A stretch of DNA of 64,000 nucleotides from Intestinibacter sp964449895 (GCA_964449895.1 CAYVBY010000010.1:7504-71503), one strand, 5' to 3'; positions 35,796-45,293 are shown, counted from the first letter of the stretch. Notes: a model not told the origin generated them from the sequence alone. Program-made: numbers and translations.

Positions 35796-36467
35796 TTATT
35801 TAATTAAATAATTTTTATTTGCTTGAGGCCAATTTATAAAATTAAAGAAATTATCTATATATTTTTCTTTGTCTTTATACAATTTTTTATCCATATTTAG
35901 ACATATTACAGTGTTATATTTAAATATCATTGGAGATGACATTTCATTTGATGTAGTCAAGTAGAGTTTATTATCAGTTGTTGAAATTAAAAAAATCCAA
36001 TCTGCATCTTTTGAATTTAATGCTAATGATTTAAAGTTTCTTTTGAAATTATTTAAAGAGTAAAATTCTTTGTTGATTTTTTCAAGCAAAGGTCCTCTTA
36101 ATTTTGTTTTTTGGGGAGATAGTATTTTGAAAAAATTTTCTAGATTAAATGCTGAAGAAGCATTAATCTTCACATCTAATACTACTTCATCAGAAATAGA
36201 ATCTAGATTTTTAAGTAAATCCTCTAAGGAGGCACTTTTAAAATTTTTATAATCCTTTAGTAGATAATCTAAGTTATTTAAATGTGAAGTATATTCTTTA
36301 GAATATAGGTATTTTAGCATATCTTTATCTATAAAATTATTTAAATCTTTGAAAGAGTAATCTAAATTTACTTTATTTAAATTTATTTGACTTAAACTAT
36401 ATGTATATTTGAAGTTTGTAGATAAAGTTAAAACGCATATTATAAATAATAATACTAATTTTTTCAT
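35796..36467 (-). CDS. Secreted superoxide dismutase-like protein, metal ligands lost
   Basis: 223 residues with a signal peptide (about 1-25); ATG at 36467 follows GAGGTGAT. The mature part aligns end to end with Fe/Mn superoxide dismutase. The N-terminal hairpin reads LDYSFKDLNNFIDKDML, then LLKNLDSISDE, FFKILSP, GPLLEKINKEF, and the C-terminal FFNFINW. By my alignment the four metal ligands are gone: His26 to Leu54, His81 to Leu109, Asp167 to Asn191 and His171 to Lys195. About six residues are missing after the last ligand. It cannot be a working SOD. It may be a structural spore or surface protein, since C. difficile carries SodA on spores, but that is inference. Confidence 0.8.
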   Translation of the reverse strand: MKKLVLLFIICVLTLSTNFKYTYSLSQINLNKVNLDYSFKDLNNFIDKDMLKYLYSKEYTSHLNNLDYLLKDYKNFKSASLEDLLKNLDSISDEVVLDVKINASSAFNLENFFKILSPQKTKLRGPLLEKINKEFYSLNNFKRNFKSLALNSKDADWIFLISTTDNKLYLTTSNEMSSPMIFKYNTVICLNMDKKLYKDKEKYIDNFFNFINWPQANKNYLIK

Positions 36468-36563
36468 TTTCATCACCTCTTTTTTATATTATGATACAAA
36501 ATAAAAAAATTAGTATAGGTAAATTTGGAAATTTATATTTAATATGTTTTTAAATTAAGATAA

Positions 36564-36583
36564 TGCCCTATGTAGTATAAAAA
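36564..36583 (+). repeat. Dispersed 20-nt element, copy F
   Basis: TGCCCTATGTAGTATAAAAA, upstream of the terD cluster. It is the only copy without a hairpin directly behind it. Confidence 0.45.
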
Positions 36584-36654
36584 ATGATATAATATTATTA
36601 AATATTTAAATGATATTATAATGTGTAAAAAAATTTTTAAAAGGAGAGATAAAA

Positions 36655-37233
36655 ATGGCAATTACATTATCAAAAGGTCAAAAGGTAAGTTTAACTAAAA
36701 CAAATCCAGGACTTAAAAATTTAGTTGTAGGATTAGGTTGGGACACTAATAAATATGACGGCGGCTTTGCTTTTGACTTAGATTCAGCTGCATTTTTATT
36801 AGGAGAAAATGAAAAAGTAACTAATGATTTAGATTTTGTTTTTTATAATAATCTAAAACATCAATCAGGATCTGTTGAACATCTAGGTGATAATTTAACT
36901 GGAGAAGGAGATGGAGATGATGAACAAATTAAAATTGATTTAAGTTTAGTTCCATCAAATATAAGTAAAATTGCATTTACAGTTACAATACATGAAGCTT
37001 TAGAAAGAAGACAAAATTTTGGACAAGTAAATAATTCTTATGTAAGAGTTTTAAATTCAGATACTAAAGAAGAACTTTTAAATTATGAATTAGGAGAAGA
37101 TTTCTCTATAGAAACAGCAATAGTTGTATGCGAAATATATAGACATAATGGTGAATGGAAGTTTAATGCATTAGGTTCAGGGTTTGAAGGAGGGCTTGAG
37201 GCTCTTTGTAGAAACTTTGGAATAAATATATAA
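36655..37233 (+). CDS. terD: TerD family protein (copy 1)
   Basis: 192 residues, all TerD domain: MAITLSKGQKVSLTK at the start, the LGWDTNKYDGGFAFDLDSAAFLL core, the Ca2+-binding acidic loop GDNLTGEGDGDDE near residue 78-90, and a C-terminal WKFNALGSGFEGGLEALCRNFG. TerD proteins bind calcium and belong to the tellurite and general stress response, together with TerC or other ion pumps. This is the first of three tandem copies heading a long one-direction locus. AAAGGAGAG precedes the ATG. Copies 1 and 2 share identical DNA blocks. Confidence 0.93.
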   Translation: MAITLSKGQKVSLTKTNPGLKNLVVGLGWDTNKYDGGFAFDLDSAAFLLGENEKVTNDLDFVFYNNLKHQSGSVEHLGDNLTGEGDGDDEQIKIDLSLVPSNISKIAFTVTIHEALERRQNFGQVNNSYVRVLNSDTKEELLNYELGEDFSIETAIVVCEIYRHNGEWKFNALGSGFEGGLEALCRNFGINI

Positions 37234-37256
37234 TTAATTGTGAGGGGAAATTTGAA

Positions 37257-37835
37257 ATGGCAATTGTTTTAAAGAAAGGTCAAAAGATTGATTTAACTAA
37301 AGGAAATCCAGGTCTTAAACATATTAAATTAGGTTTAGGCTGGGATACTAATTTATTTGATGGTGGAGATGATTTTGACTTAGATGTTAGTTTATTTATG
37401 GTTGGAAAAAGTGGAAAAGTAGAACATGATGAAGACTTTATATTTTATAACAACTTAAAACATCCATCTGAAGCTGTAGAACATCTAGGTGATAATAGAA
37501 CTGGTGATGGCGATGGTGATGATGAAGAAATCATAGTAGATTTTTCTAAAATGCCAAATTATATAGATAGAATATCTGTTACAGTTACTATATATGAAGC
37601 AAAAGAGAGAAGACAAAATTTTGGACAAGTAAATAATTCTTATGTAAGACTTATAAATACAGATAATGACGAAGAATTACTTAGATATGATTTAGGAGAA
37701 GATTTCTCTATAGAAACAGCAATAGTTGTATGCGAAATATACAAACATAATGGAGATTGGAAATTTAGTGCAGTTGGTTCAGGATTTGAAGGAGGGCTAG
37801 AATCTCTTTGTAGAAATTATGGACTAAATGTATAG
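37257..37835 (+). CDS. terD: TerD family protein (copy 2)
   Basis: 192 residues, same length and layout as copy 1. It begins MAIVLKKGQKIDLTKGNPGL, has the acidic calcium loop GDNRTGDGDGDDE, and ends GSGFEGGLESLCRNYGLNV. It is the closest relative of copy 1, 23 bases downstream, with GAGGGGAAA before its ATG. Two stretches of 42 and 50 bases are identical to copy 1 although nearby third positions differ. It corresponds to one of the paralogous YceC/D/E genes of B. subtilis. Confidence 0.93.
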   Translation: MAIVLKKGQKIDLTKGNPGLKHIKLGLGWDTNLFDGGDDFDLDVSLFMVGKSGKVEHDEDFIFYNNLKHPSEAVEHLGDNRTGDGDGDDEEIIVDFSKMPNYIDRISVTVTIYEAKERRQNFGQVNNSYVRLINTDNDEELLRYDLGEDFSIETAIVVCEIYKHNGDWKFSAVGSGFEGGLESLCRNYGLNV

Positions 37836-37850
37836 TATGGAGGAAATGTT

Positions 37851-38462
37851 ATGTCAATAAATCTAAAAAAAGGTCAAAAGATAGATTTAAAAAAATCAAA
37901 TCCAGGTCTAAGTGAAATAAAAGTAGGTCTTGGATGGGATCCTGTAAAACAAAGTGGAGGATTTTTAAAATCTCTATTTGGTTCAGGAAGTGCAGATATA
38001 GACTGCGATGCGTCTATATTTTTATTAGATAAAGACTCTAATCCAATAGATTTAGTTTATTTTGGAAACTTGAGAACTAGAAATGATTCTATAATACATA
38101 CAGGCGATAATTTAACAGGAGATGGAGATGGCGACGATGAAGTTATTTTAGTAGACTTAGAGCGCATATCAGATAGAGTAGATAAATTATTATTTGTAGT
38201 AAATATTTATGACTGTATAAGAAGAAAACAACATTTTGGCATGATTGAAAATGCATATATAAGAATAATTGATGTTAAAGGTAGATCTGAAATAGCTAGA
38301 TATAATTTATCTGATGATTATAATTCAAAAACTGCTTTAGTAGTAGGTGAAATATATAGACATAATGGAACTTGGAAATTCTCTGCAATAGGAGAAGGTA
38401 CTAATGATGCTGGATTAAGTGATATGAAAAAAAATCTTGAAAGAAAGGCTTATGGAATATAA
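37851..38462 (+). CDS. TerD family protein (copy 3, divergent)
   Basis: 203 residues. The TerD frame is intact (INLKKGQKIDLKKSNPGL, LGWDP, GDNLTGDGDGDDE, WKFSAIGEG). A short insert, KQSGGFLKSLFGSGSAD, follows the LGWDP motif, and the C-terminus differs from copies 1 and 2 (DAGLSDMKKNLERKAYGI). This is the layout of the YceC-like member. It lies 15 bases after copy 2, with ATGGAGGAA before its ATG, and only four bases ahead of the Ca-ATPase, so it is firmly in the operon. Confidence 0.9.
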   Translation: MSINLKKGQKIDLKKSNPGLSEIKVGLGWDPVKQSGGFLKSLFGSGSADIDCDASIFLLDKDSNPIDLVYFGNLRTRNDSIIHTGDNLTGDGDGDDEVILVDLERISDRVDKLLFVVNIYDCIRRKQHFGMIENAYIRIIDVKGRSEIARYNLSDDYNSKTALVVGEIYRHNGTWKFSAIGEGTNDAGLSDMKKNLERKAYGI

Positions 38463-38466
38463 ATAA

Positions 38467-41238
38467 ATGAAATTTTATAGCGTAGAAAAAGAAGATGTTT
38501 TAAAAGAGATGGAGGTAGATCAGACCAAAGGGCTTTCTTCTGATGAAGTAAAATCTAGAAGAGAGAAATACGGTTTAAATGAATTTACTCCTAGAGAAGA
38601 AGGAAGTTTTTGGGAAGATTTAAAGGATGCTTTAACAGAGCCTATGATATTAATATTAATAGCAGCGGCTGTTATAAGTGCTTTAATAGGCGAATTTCAC
38701 GATGCTATAGGTATAGTTTGTGCTATAACACTTGGAATAGCTATAGGAATGATTACAGAAGGTCGTTCTAAAAAAGCAGCAGAAGCATTATCAAAGCTTA
38801 CAGAAAATATAGAGGTAAAAGTACTTAGAAATTCTGAAGTGGAACAAGTATCAAAATCAGAATTAGTTCCTGGAGATATAGTATTTATAGAAACAGGAGA
38901 TATGATACCAGCAGATGGTAGACTTATAAAAAGTATTAATTTAAAAGTAAGAGAAGATATGTTAACAGGTGAATCTGATGATGTATCTAAAAAATGCGAT
39001 GTAACTATTGGTATGGAAAAAGTTGAAACTAAAAATGGAATCAAAGAACTTGAACCAATACCAGCAAAACAAATAAATATGGTATTTGGAGGAACTTTAG
39101 TAGCTTATGGAACTGGTATGATGGTTGTAACTTCTATAGGAGATAATACTCAAATGGGAGAAATAGCAAGCCATTTATCTGGTGAAGAAAGTGAAACTCC
39201 TCTACAAATAAAACTTGGAAACTTAGGTGGCTTAATTGCTAAGGTATCAAGTGCAATAGCAGGATTGCTATTTATATTTATGGTAATTAGAATGGTTATG
39301 AACGGTCTTGAAGTAGATACTTCTGGAATAGTTCCATTCTTAGACTCTATAGATGAAGTAAAAACTGCATTTACAGTATGTATAGCATTAATAGTTGCAG
39401 CTGTTCCAGAGGGACTTCCAACTATGATAAATATGACACTTGCAATTACAATGCAAAAGATGGCAAGTATAAATGCTTTAGTTACTAAAAAAGAAGCTTG
39501 TGAGACAATAGGTTCTGTTTCTGTTATATGTTCAGACAAAACTGGAACATTAACTCAAAATAGAATGACTGTTGAAGTTGCTTATATAGATGGTGCATAT
39601 GTTGAAGAAGGTAATATAAAATCAAATAGTTATTTCTTAGAAAACTGTACAATAAATTCTACAGCAGATATAGAAATTCATGGTGATGAAACTAAGTATT
39701 TAGGTAGTGCTACAGAATGTGCTTTACTTCTTAGAAATAAAGATACAGACTATAGAAAAATAAGAAATAATGCTATTATAGTTGCACAAAATCAATTTTC
39801 TTCTAATTTAAAAAGAATGTCTACTATGATAACAAAAGATCATAAATATGTACTACTTACAAAAGGGGCTCCAGAAGTAATATTAGAACTTTGTAAATAT
39901 ATTGAAGAACCAGATGGTGTAAAAGAACTTACAGCTGATAAAAAAGAATATATAATTTCAGAAATAGCAAAATTACAAGAAAAATCTATGAGAGCTTTAG
40001 GCTTTGCATATAGAGAAATGTCTACTTATGATGAGTCTAGGGAAGCTGCAATAACTTTAGAATCTGAAGAAATAAGTATAGAAAAATATGAAGAAGGTTT
40101 AGTATTTAGTGGATTTGTAGGTATTAGAGATCCACTTAGACCTGATGTAGTTGAATCAGTTAAAATTGCTAATCATGCAGGTGTAGATGTAAAAATGCTT
40201 ACAGGTGACAATATAAATACAGCTAGAGCAATAGGTTCTGACTTAGGTCTTCTTAAAAATAATATGAGAGCTGTAGAGGCTTCTTATATAGATGTATTAA
40301 CTGATGAAGAACTAAAAGAAGAAATAAAAACTATATCAATAGTTGCAAGAAGTAAACCAGATACTAAAATGAGAATAGTTCAAGCTCTACAATCAAATGG
40401 AGAAGTAGTAGCAGTAACAGGTGATGGTATAAATGATGCACCTGCTTTATCTAAGGCTGATGTTGGTATAGCTATGGGTATATCAGGAACAGAAGTTTCT
40501 AAAAATGCAGCTGATATAATACTTACTGATGATTCTTTCTCAACAATAGTAAGTGGTATTAAATGGGGTAGAGGAATCTACGACAACTTCCAAAGATTTG
40601 TTCAATTCCAATTAACTGTAAATGTAATTGCTTTTTTAGTTGCAATTATTTCACAAGTATTAGGTCAAGAAATGCCTTTTACAACTATACAGTTATTATG
40701 GGTTAATATAATAATGGATGGACCACCAGCACTTGCTTTAGGTCTTGAACCAGTTAGAAATCATGTACTAAATAGAAAACCAATAAATAGAAATGCAAGT
40801 ATAATAACTAAGTCTATGATATATACAATAATAGGTAATGCTTTTTATATAACATCAATACTTATGTTGCAATCAACATTTAATATATTAAATGTTGAAT
40901 CTCATCAAAGTGAAACAGTTATGTTCTGTATATTTGCATTTAGTGCATTATTTAATGCATTTAACTGTAGAGAATTTAATTTTGATAGTATAATACCAAA
41001 CTTAACTAATAATAAATTGGCTATAGAAATTATAGCAGTTACAGGTATAGCACAAGTCTTATTTACACAAGTATTTAAAGATTTCTTCAATGCAGTTGCT
41101 CTAGATTTAACAACTTGGTTAAAAATATTAGCGCTTGCATTTACTGTTATAATAGTAGATGAAGTAGTTAAATTTATTTTTAGATTATTAAAAAAAGATG
41201 ACAAAAAAGATATGAATATGTCTAAGGCAGAGGCATAA
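38467..41238 (+). CDS. P-type calcium-transporting ATPase
   Basis: 923 residues, P2B (plasma-membrane Ca-ATPase) type. An N-terminal cation_ATPase_N domain (LKEMEVDQTKGLSSDEV) leads into helices M1-M2. The actuator loop with TGES, M4 with VPEGLPTMINMTLAI, the phosphorylation site SDKTGTLTQNRM (Asp near 357), nucleotide-binding KGAPE, the TGDNINTARAIG and TGDGINDAP hinge motifs, and M5-M10 follow in order. It exports Ca2+ using ATP. In this locus it sits where many Ter operons carry TerC, suggesting calcium efflux coupled to the calcium-binding TerD proteins. The coupling is inference; the enzyme class is certain. Confidence 0.95.
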   Translation: MKFYSVEKEDVLKEMEVDQTKGLSSDEVKSRREKYGLNEFTPREEGSFWEDLKDALTEPMILILIAAAVISALIGEFHDAIGIVCAITLGIAIGMITEGRSKKAAEALSKLTENIEVKVLRNSEVEQVSKSELVPGDIVFIETGDMIPADGRLIKSINLKVREDMLTGESDDVSKKCDVTIGMEKVETKNGIKELEPIPAKQINMVFGGTLVAYGTGMMVVTSIGDNTQMGEIASHLSGEESETPLQIKLGNLGGLIAKVSSAIAGLLFIFMVIRMVMNGLEVDTSGIVPFLDSIDEVKTAFTVCIALIVAAVPEGLPTMINMTLAITMQKMASINALVTKKEACETIGSVSVICSDKTGTLTQNRMTVEVAYIDGAYVEEGNIKSNSYFLENCTINSTADIEIHGDETKYLGSATECALLLRNKDTDYRKIRNNAIIVAQNQFSSNLKRMSTMITKDHKYVLLTKGAPEVILELCKYIEEPDGVKELTADKKEYIISEIAKLQEKSMRALGFAYREMSTYDESREAAITLESEEISIEKYEEGLVFSGFVGIRDPLRPDVVESVKIANHAGVDVKMLTGDNINTARAIGSDLGLLKNNMRAVEASYIDVLTDEELKEEIKTISIVARSKPDTKMRIVQALQSNGEVVAVTGDGINDAPALSKADVGIAMGISGTEVSKNAADIILTDDSFSTIVSGIKWGRGIYDNFQRFVQFQLTVNVIAFLVAIISQVLGQEMPFTTIQLLWVNIIMDGPPALALGLEPVRNHVLNRKPINRNASIITKSMIYTIIGNAFYITSILMLQSTFNILNVESHQSETVMFCIFAFSALFNAFNCREFNFDSIIPNLTNNKLAIEIIAVTGIAQVLFTQVFKDFFNAVALDLTTWLKILALAFTVIIVDEVVKFIFRLLKKDDKKDMNMSKAEA

Positions 41239-41243
41239 TAACT

Positions 41244-41279
41244 AATTAAGTAGCTACTTTATTAGGTAGCTACTTAATT
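41244..41279 (+). terminator. Hairpin after the Ca-ATPase gene
   Basis: Perfect 14-bp stem AATTAAGTAGCTAC with loop TTTATTAG. There is no T-run, so it may be a weak terminator or a 3'-end stabiliser inside the Ter locus. Confidence 0.5.
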
Positions 41280-41309
41280 AAATAAATGGCAAAATAAGAG
41301 GAGGATAAT

Positions 41310-42899
41310 ATGGAGTTAGGTAACAAGTCAAATATATTTAGTAAAATATTCTCCAGCCAATCAGATAGAGGAAATTACACATCAGCTAAGGGATATGAAA
41401 ATTATTTTATATCTTATATAGGAATAGAAGATGAAGATGTTTATAACTTGGAAATTTATAATTTAAATAAAGAAATTCAAAAAAGGAAAAATATAGCTTT
41501 TTTTAAATCAAATATATTAAATCCAGATGATTTTGATATAATAAATTATTTAAAAACAAAAGCCTCAAAATACAACGGAAGTATATTTGATTTAGATGTA
41601 GATTTAGTTGGATATGATGAAATTAACAATAGAATAAAAAGAGGATTTGACATTTTTCTAAATGAAAATAGTAAAATTTTCAATAATGATAGAGTTAGGA
41701 TGAACTTTATTGTAAAAATAATGAGTTGGATAAGAATATATATAAATCCTTTAATAATAGATTATAACGATGCTCCTAAGGTTATTTTTTATGGTAATAT
41801 AAAAAAACATGAGCTTTATTTTTTACTTATACTTTATTTTTCTGGATTTGATATACTTTATATAAATCCAAATGGATTAGGTGAAGTTCAAAATATTGAT
41901 GTAGCTAAATATAATATAGAAATTGAAAATAATCCAATTGCAAATACAAATATTTCTTTTGATGAAAGAGTTAAAAATGGAGAAATAATAGATAAATCAT
42001 CTATAAAAAAAGCATATACTATAGGAGCACAGGCTTCTAAACAGATAAGTGATGAATTATTAAATGATGCAGGATTTATAAAGCCATGGCAACTTCAAAA
42101 TAGAAATATAAAAAGTTTACTTTTGAGTTCTACTATAGATGAAGTTGAAATATATTGGAAAGAAGCTCTTAAATTAAGACCAGGTTTTAAGTTTGATATG
42201 GAAAATGTAGTTTTACCTGTATTTTTTACAAAGGTAGATGGAGTATATACAAGTATATACGAATATTATTCATTATTAGATAGGTTGCAAATTAAGAATT
42301 TTTCTTATTTTGTACAATATGAAGGAGATATTAAAGTTTTATCTAAGCCTTTTATTAGAGAAGGTTATAATTTATCATTCTTTTTAAATAATAATGGATT
42401 AATAGATAAGAAATCTATCATAAAAGAAGGTGGCTTTAGAATTTCAAATTTAAGCTTAAAATGGCAAGAAAATATATTAGACAAAATAGAAGAAACTATT
42501 TTAAGTGATATGTTTTTAGAAAGATTAAATAGAGAAGATATAGTTAGAGGTCTTTATACAGTTTTAAATATGAATGAAGAAATAATATATTTAATAAACC
42601 GTTTTGACTATGCAAATATAAATCCTAAACTAATAATTTATATTGAAGAAATGAGAATTTTTTCAAAGGAAATAGTATTTTTACTACTTGTGCTTAGTAA
42701 ATTAGGCTTTGACATAATTATTTTTACTCCTGGTGGAGCAACTTGTATTGAAAATATAATAAATAGCCAAATCGTGGATATACATAGATTAGATGCTATA
42801 AGCTACGATTTAAATTATAAATCTTCAAGGCAAAATTTAAACAATAATAGAGGAAATAGCTCTTGGATTGAAAAATTATTTGGAAAGAGAAGTGATTAA
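41310..42899 (+). CDS. YceG-like Ter-associated protein
   Basis: 529 residues, no membrane segment. It matches the position and size of B. subtilis YceG (about 540 residues), which lies between TerD-type genes and the TelA-type yceH. Sequence features include KHELYFLLILYFSGFDILYINPNG near residue 165 and a similar KEIVFLLLVLSKLGFDIIIFTPGG near 450, which look like two Rossmann-like halves with alternating strands and helices. Biochemical function is unknown. AGAGGAGGA precedes the ATG. Two bases separate it from telA. The YceG assignment rests on context plus recalled family features. Confidence 0.75.
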   Translation: MELGNKSNIFSKIFSSQSDRGNYTSAKGYENYFISYIGIEDEDVYNLEIYNLNKEIQKRKNIAFFKSNILNPDDFDIINYLKTKASKYNGSIFDLDVDLVGYDEINNRIKRGFDIFLNENSKIFNNDRVRMNFIVKIMSWIRIYINPLIIDYNDAPKVIFYGNIKKHELYFLLILYFSGFDILYINPNGLGEVQNIDVAKYNIEIENNPIANTNISFDERVKNGEIIDKSSIKKAYTIGAQASKQISDELLNDAGFIKPWQLQNRNIKSLLLSSTIDEVEIYWKEALKLRPGFKFDMENVVLPVFFTKVDGVYTSIYEYYSLLDRLQIKNFSYFVQYEGDIKVLSKPFIREGYNLSFFLNNNGLIDKKSIIKEGGFRISNLSLKWQENILDKIEETILSDMFLERLNREDIVRGLYTVLNMNEEIIYLINRFDYANINPKLIIYIEEMRIFSKEIVFLLLVLSKLGFDIIIFTPGGATCIENIINSQIVDIHRLDAISYDLNYKSSRQNLNNNRGNSSWIEKLFGKRSD

Positions 42900-42901
42900 T
42901 A

Positions 42902-44050
42902 ATGGGTATAGATATTAGTAAATTTTCACAAAATAATGATAATGTAGTAGAACCAACTCCAACTCAAAATCAACAAGTTGTAGAAGTAGTTCAAGATAAT
43001 TTTGATATAGTTGAATATACAAACAATAAAAAAATGGAACTTAGAAAATCTAAGGAAGTAGAAAATTTAACTTCTTTAATAGAAGTAGATAATCCAAATA
43101 CTATACTTCAATTTGGAAAAAATGCAGCTGATGGAATAGCTAGAGTTTCAGATGGTTTACTTTCTACTATAAAAATGAATCAAAATGAAAAAAATTCAGA
43201 AATGCTAGTTAGACTTACAAAAATAATGGATAAATTTGATTTAGATGACTTTGCAAAGACTAAAGAACCGGGATTTTTTGGAAAATTATTCAAAAAAGCA
43301 AACAGTGCTATAGAAGTAATGTTCCAAAAATACGAAACTTTAGGAGGGGAAGTTGAAAAAATTCAAATAGAGCTTCAAAATTATGAAAGAGAAATAGGAA
43401 ATTCAAACAAACAACTAGGGGCTATGTTAAATGAAAACTTTAACTACTATAATGAGCTTCAAAAATATATTGTAGCTGGTGAAATGGCAGTAGAAGAACT
43501 TGATAATGATTTACTTCCACAATTTAAAGCAAAGGCTGATATGGGAGATCAAATGGATATAGCAAATTATCAAGAATTACTTGCTATAAAAGATATGCTA
43601 GTTCAAAGAGTATATGATTTAAGAATAGCAGAAAATATATCTTTACAAACAATACCTATGCTTAGAACTATGCAACACAACAACTACGGACTAATTAGAA
43701 AAATAAATAGTGCTTTTGTAGTAACATTACCAGTATTTAAACAATGTCTATCTCAAGCTATACTTATCAAAAAACAAGAACTTCAAACTAAATCATTAAA
43801 AGCACTTGATGATAAGACTAATGAATTACTGCTTAAAAATGCACAAAATGTATCTAATGCAAGTACTCAAATTGCAAAAATGGCAACTACAAGTTCTGTT
43901 CAAATAGAAACGCTTGAAAAAATGCATGCAACTATTAGAAACGGTATAGAAGAAACTATGAGAATAGAACAAGCAAATAGAGATGTTATAGCTACAAATA
44001 CTAAGAGATTAGAAGAACTAAACACTTCTATAATAAATAATAAAAGATAA
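42902..44050 (+). CDS. telA: TelA family toxic anion resistance protein (YceH-like)
   Basis: 382 residues, highly helical and charged with no membrane helix. TelA family features are seen: FGKNAADGIARVSDGLL, KEPGFFGKLFKKANSAIEVMFQKYETLGGEVEKIQIEL, and SLQTIPMLRTMQHNNYGLIRKINSAFVVTLPVFKQCLSQAI in the second half. TelA/KlaA proteins are linked to tellurite and other stress resistance, by an unknown mechanism. It immediately follows the yceG-like gene, as yceH follows yceG in Bacillus. A terminator-like hairpin follows and divides the locus. Confidence 0.92.
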   Translation: MGIDISKFSQNNDNVVEPTPTQNQQVVEVVQDNFDIVEYTNNKKMELRKSKEVENLTSLIEVDNPNTILQFGKNAADGIARVSDGLLSTIKMNQNEKNSEMLVRLTKIMDKFDLDDFAKTKEPGFFGKLFKKANSAIEVMFQKYETLGGEVEKIQIELQNYEREIGNSNKQLGAMLNENFNYYNELQKYIVAGEMAVEELDNDLLPQFKAKADMGDQMDIANYQELLAIKDMLVQRVYDLRIAENISLQTIPMLRTMQHNNYGLIRKINSAFVVTLPVFKQCLSQAILIKKQELQTKSLKALDDKTNELLLKNAQNVSNASTQIAKMATTSSVQIETLEKMHATIRNGIEETMRIEQANRDVIATNTKRLEELNTSIINNKR

Positions 44051-44108
44051 TATAGCTAGATAATATATAAAAGTGAGTATCGCAAAATAAAAATATATAA
44101 AACGATTT

Positions 44109-44150
44109 AAAGGCTGATCACAAGGTTATTTTGTGGCAGCCTTTTTTGTA
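44109..44150 (+). terminator. Terminator between telA and the biosynthetic module
   Basis: Stem AAAGGCTGATCACAA/TTGTGGCAGCCTTT (with mismatch) and loop GGTTATT, followed by six T. Confidence 0.8.
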
Positions 44151-44216
44151 CAAATGAAATTTTTAAAAATTACTTTTTTTTAATTACAAAATAAATTTAA
44201 AATTGTGGGAGGAAAA

Positions 44217-45293
44217 ATGAAGTATTTTAACTATATAAAAAATGAAAAAATCGATGAGATTTTTTACAAAAAACCACATGAATTTAATAAAAATACTGAA
44301 ATGGATATTTTAAAATATTCACTTGGAGCATTTTTATATATTCCCGCTAATAAATACAATCAAATATATAAAACTGTATTAAATCAAGATATAAGTCCGA
44401 AACCTTTAGCTATATGTTTAGAAGATGCTATAGGAGAATTTGGAGAAGAAAAAGCTATATATAATTTAGATATGGTGTTGGAAAATTTATCTAAAGAGGT
44501 TTTTTATAAATTAGATAATTTACCGCTTATTTTTATAAGAGTAAAAAATAAAGAACAATTAAGTAAAATAAAAAATATACTTGTAAAAAACAAAATGTAT
44601 ATAACTGGAATAATAATACCAAAGGCCACGGGAACTTTAGTAAAAGATTTTATTAAAACATTAGATAATTTAGGACTTTCTCAAATGTATGTTATACCTA
44701 TAATAGAGAGTAAAAATTTTATATATAAAGAAATTAAGGAAATTTATTTTAGAGAAATGTATAATGAAATCTTAAATCATAAAGATAGAGTTTTGGGAAT
44801 AAGAATAGGTCTTACAGATATACTTGGTATGTATGGAATTAGAAAAGATAAAAACTTTTTAATATATGACAATTTAATAGCCTCATCTTTTATACAAGAT
44901 GTAATAAATTATTTAAATAGGGATGAAATTGATATACCAATAAGTGGGGGAGTTTCTGAGTTATTTAATATGCAAGACAATATTATAAGAGAAAATTACA
45001 TAAAAGAAATTATGTTGGATAAATACCATGGATTTGTAGGAAAAACAGTGATACACCCTAAACAAGTTGAAATAGTACAGGCTTTATATACAGTAAGTTA
45101 TGAAGAATATTTAGATGCAAAAGATATAATTAAAAACTATAATTCAGAGTTAGGAGTTAAAAAAAGTGCATCTGGAGATAAGATGAATGAATATAAACCT
45201 CATTATAAATGGGCACAAAAAATTATGAAGTTATCTTATATATATGGAGTTTTAAATGAGGGGGTAGATTACAATGCACTTATTAGAAAATAA
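44217..45293 (+). CDS. HpcH/HpaI-type C-C bond lyase of the Ter biosynthetic module
   Basis: 358 residues from ATG at 44217, just behind GTGGGAGGA. The TIM-barrel lyase family related to citrate lyase beta shows ALCLEDAIGEFGE (metal and substrate acidic residues), IRVKNKEQ, VLGIRIGLTDILGMYG and VGKTVIHPKQVEIVQALY. In Ter loci this C-C_Bond_Lyase is proposed to help make a nucleoside-like metabolite with two PRTases and a HAD phosphatase; all three follow here. Its stop overlaps the next gene by 20 bases, so translation is coupled. Confidence 0.88.
   Translation: MKYFNYIKNEKIDEIFYKKPHEFNKNTEMDILKYSLGAFLYIPANKYNQIYKTVLNQDISPKPLAICLEDAIGEFGEEKAIYNLDMVLENLSKEVFYKLDNLPLIFIRVKNKEQLSKIKNILVKNKMYITGIIIPKATGTLVKDFIKTLDNLGLSQMYVIPIIESKNFIYKEIKEIYFREMYNEILNHKDRVLGIRIGLTDILGMYGIRKDKNFLIYDNLIASSFIQDVINYLNRDEIDIPISGGVSELFNMQDNIIRENYIKEIMLDKYHGFVGKTVIHPKQVEIVQALYTVSYEEYLDAKDIIKNYNSELGVKKSASGDKMNEYKPHYKWAQKIMKLSYIYGVLNEGVDYNALIRK

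Noticed and set aside
36564..36654. Sigma-B-type promoter before terD
   Set aside because: GTTTTTA and GCCCTAT fit the consensus poorly; I could not support it, although stress control would be expected.
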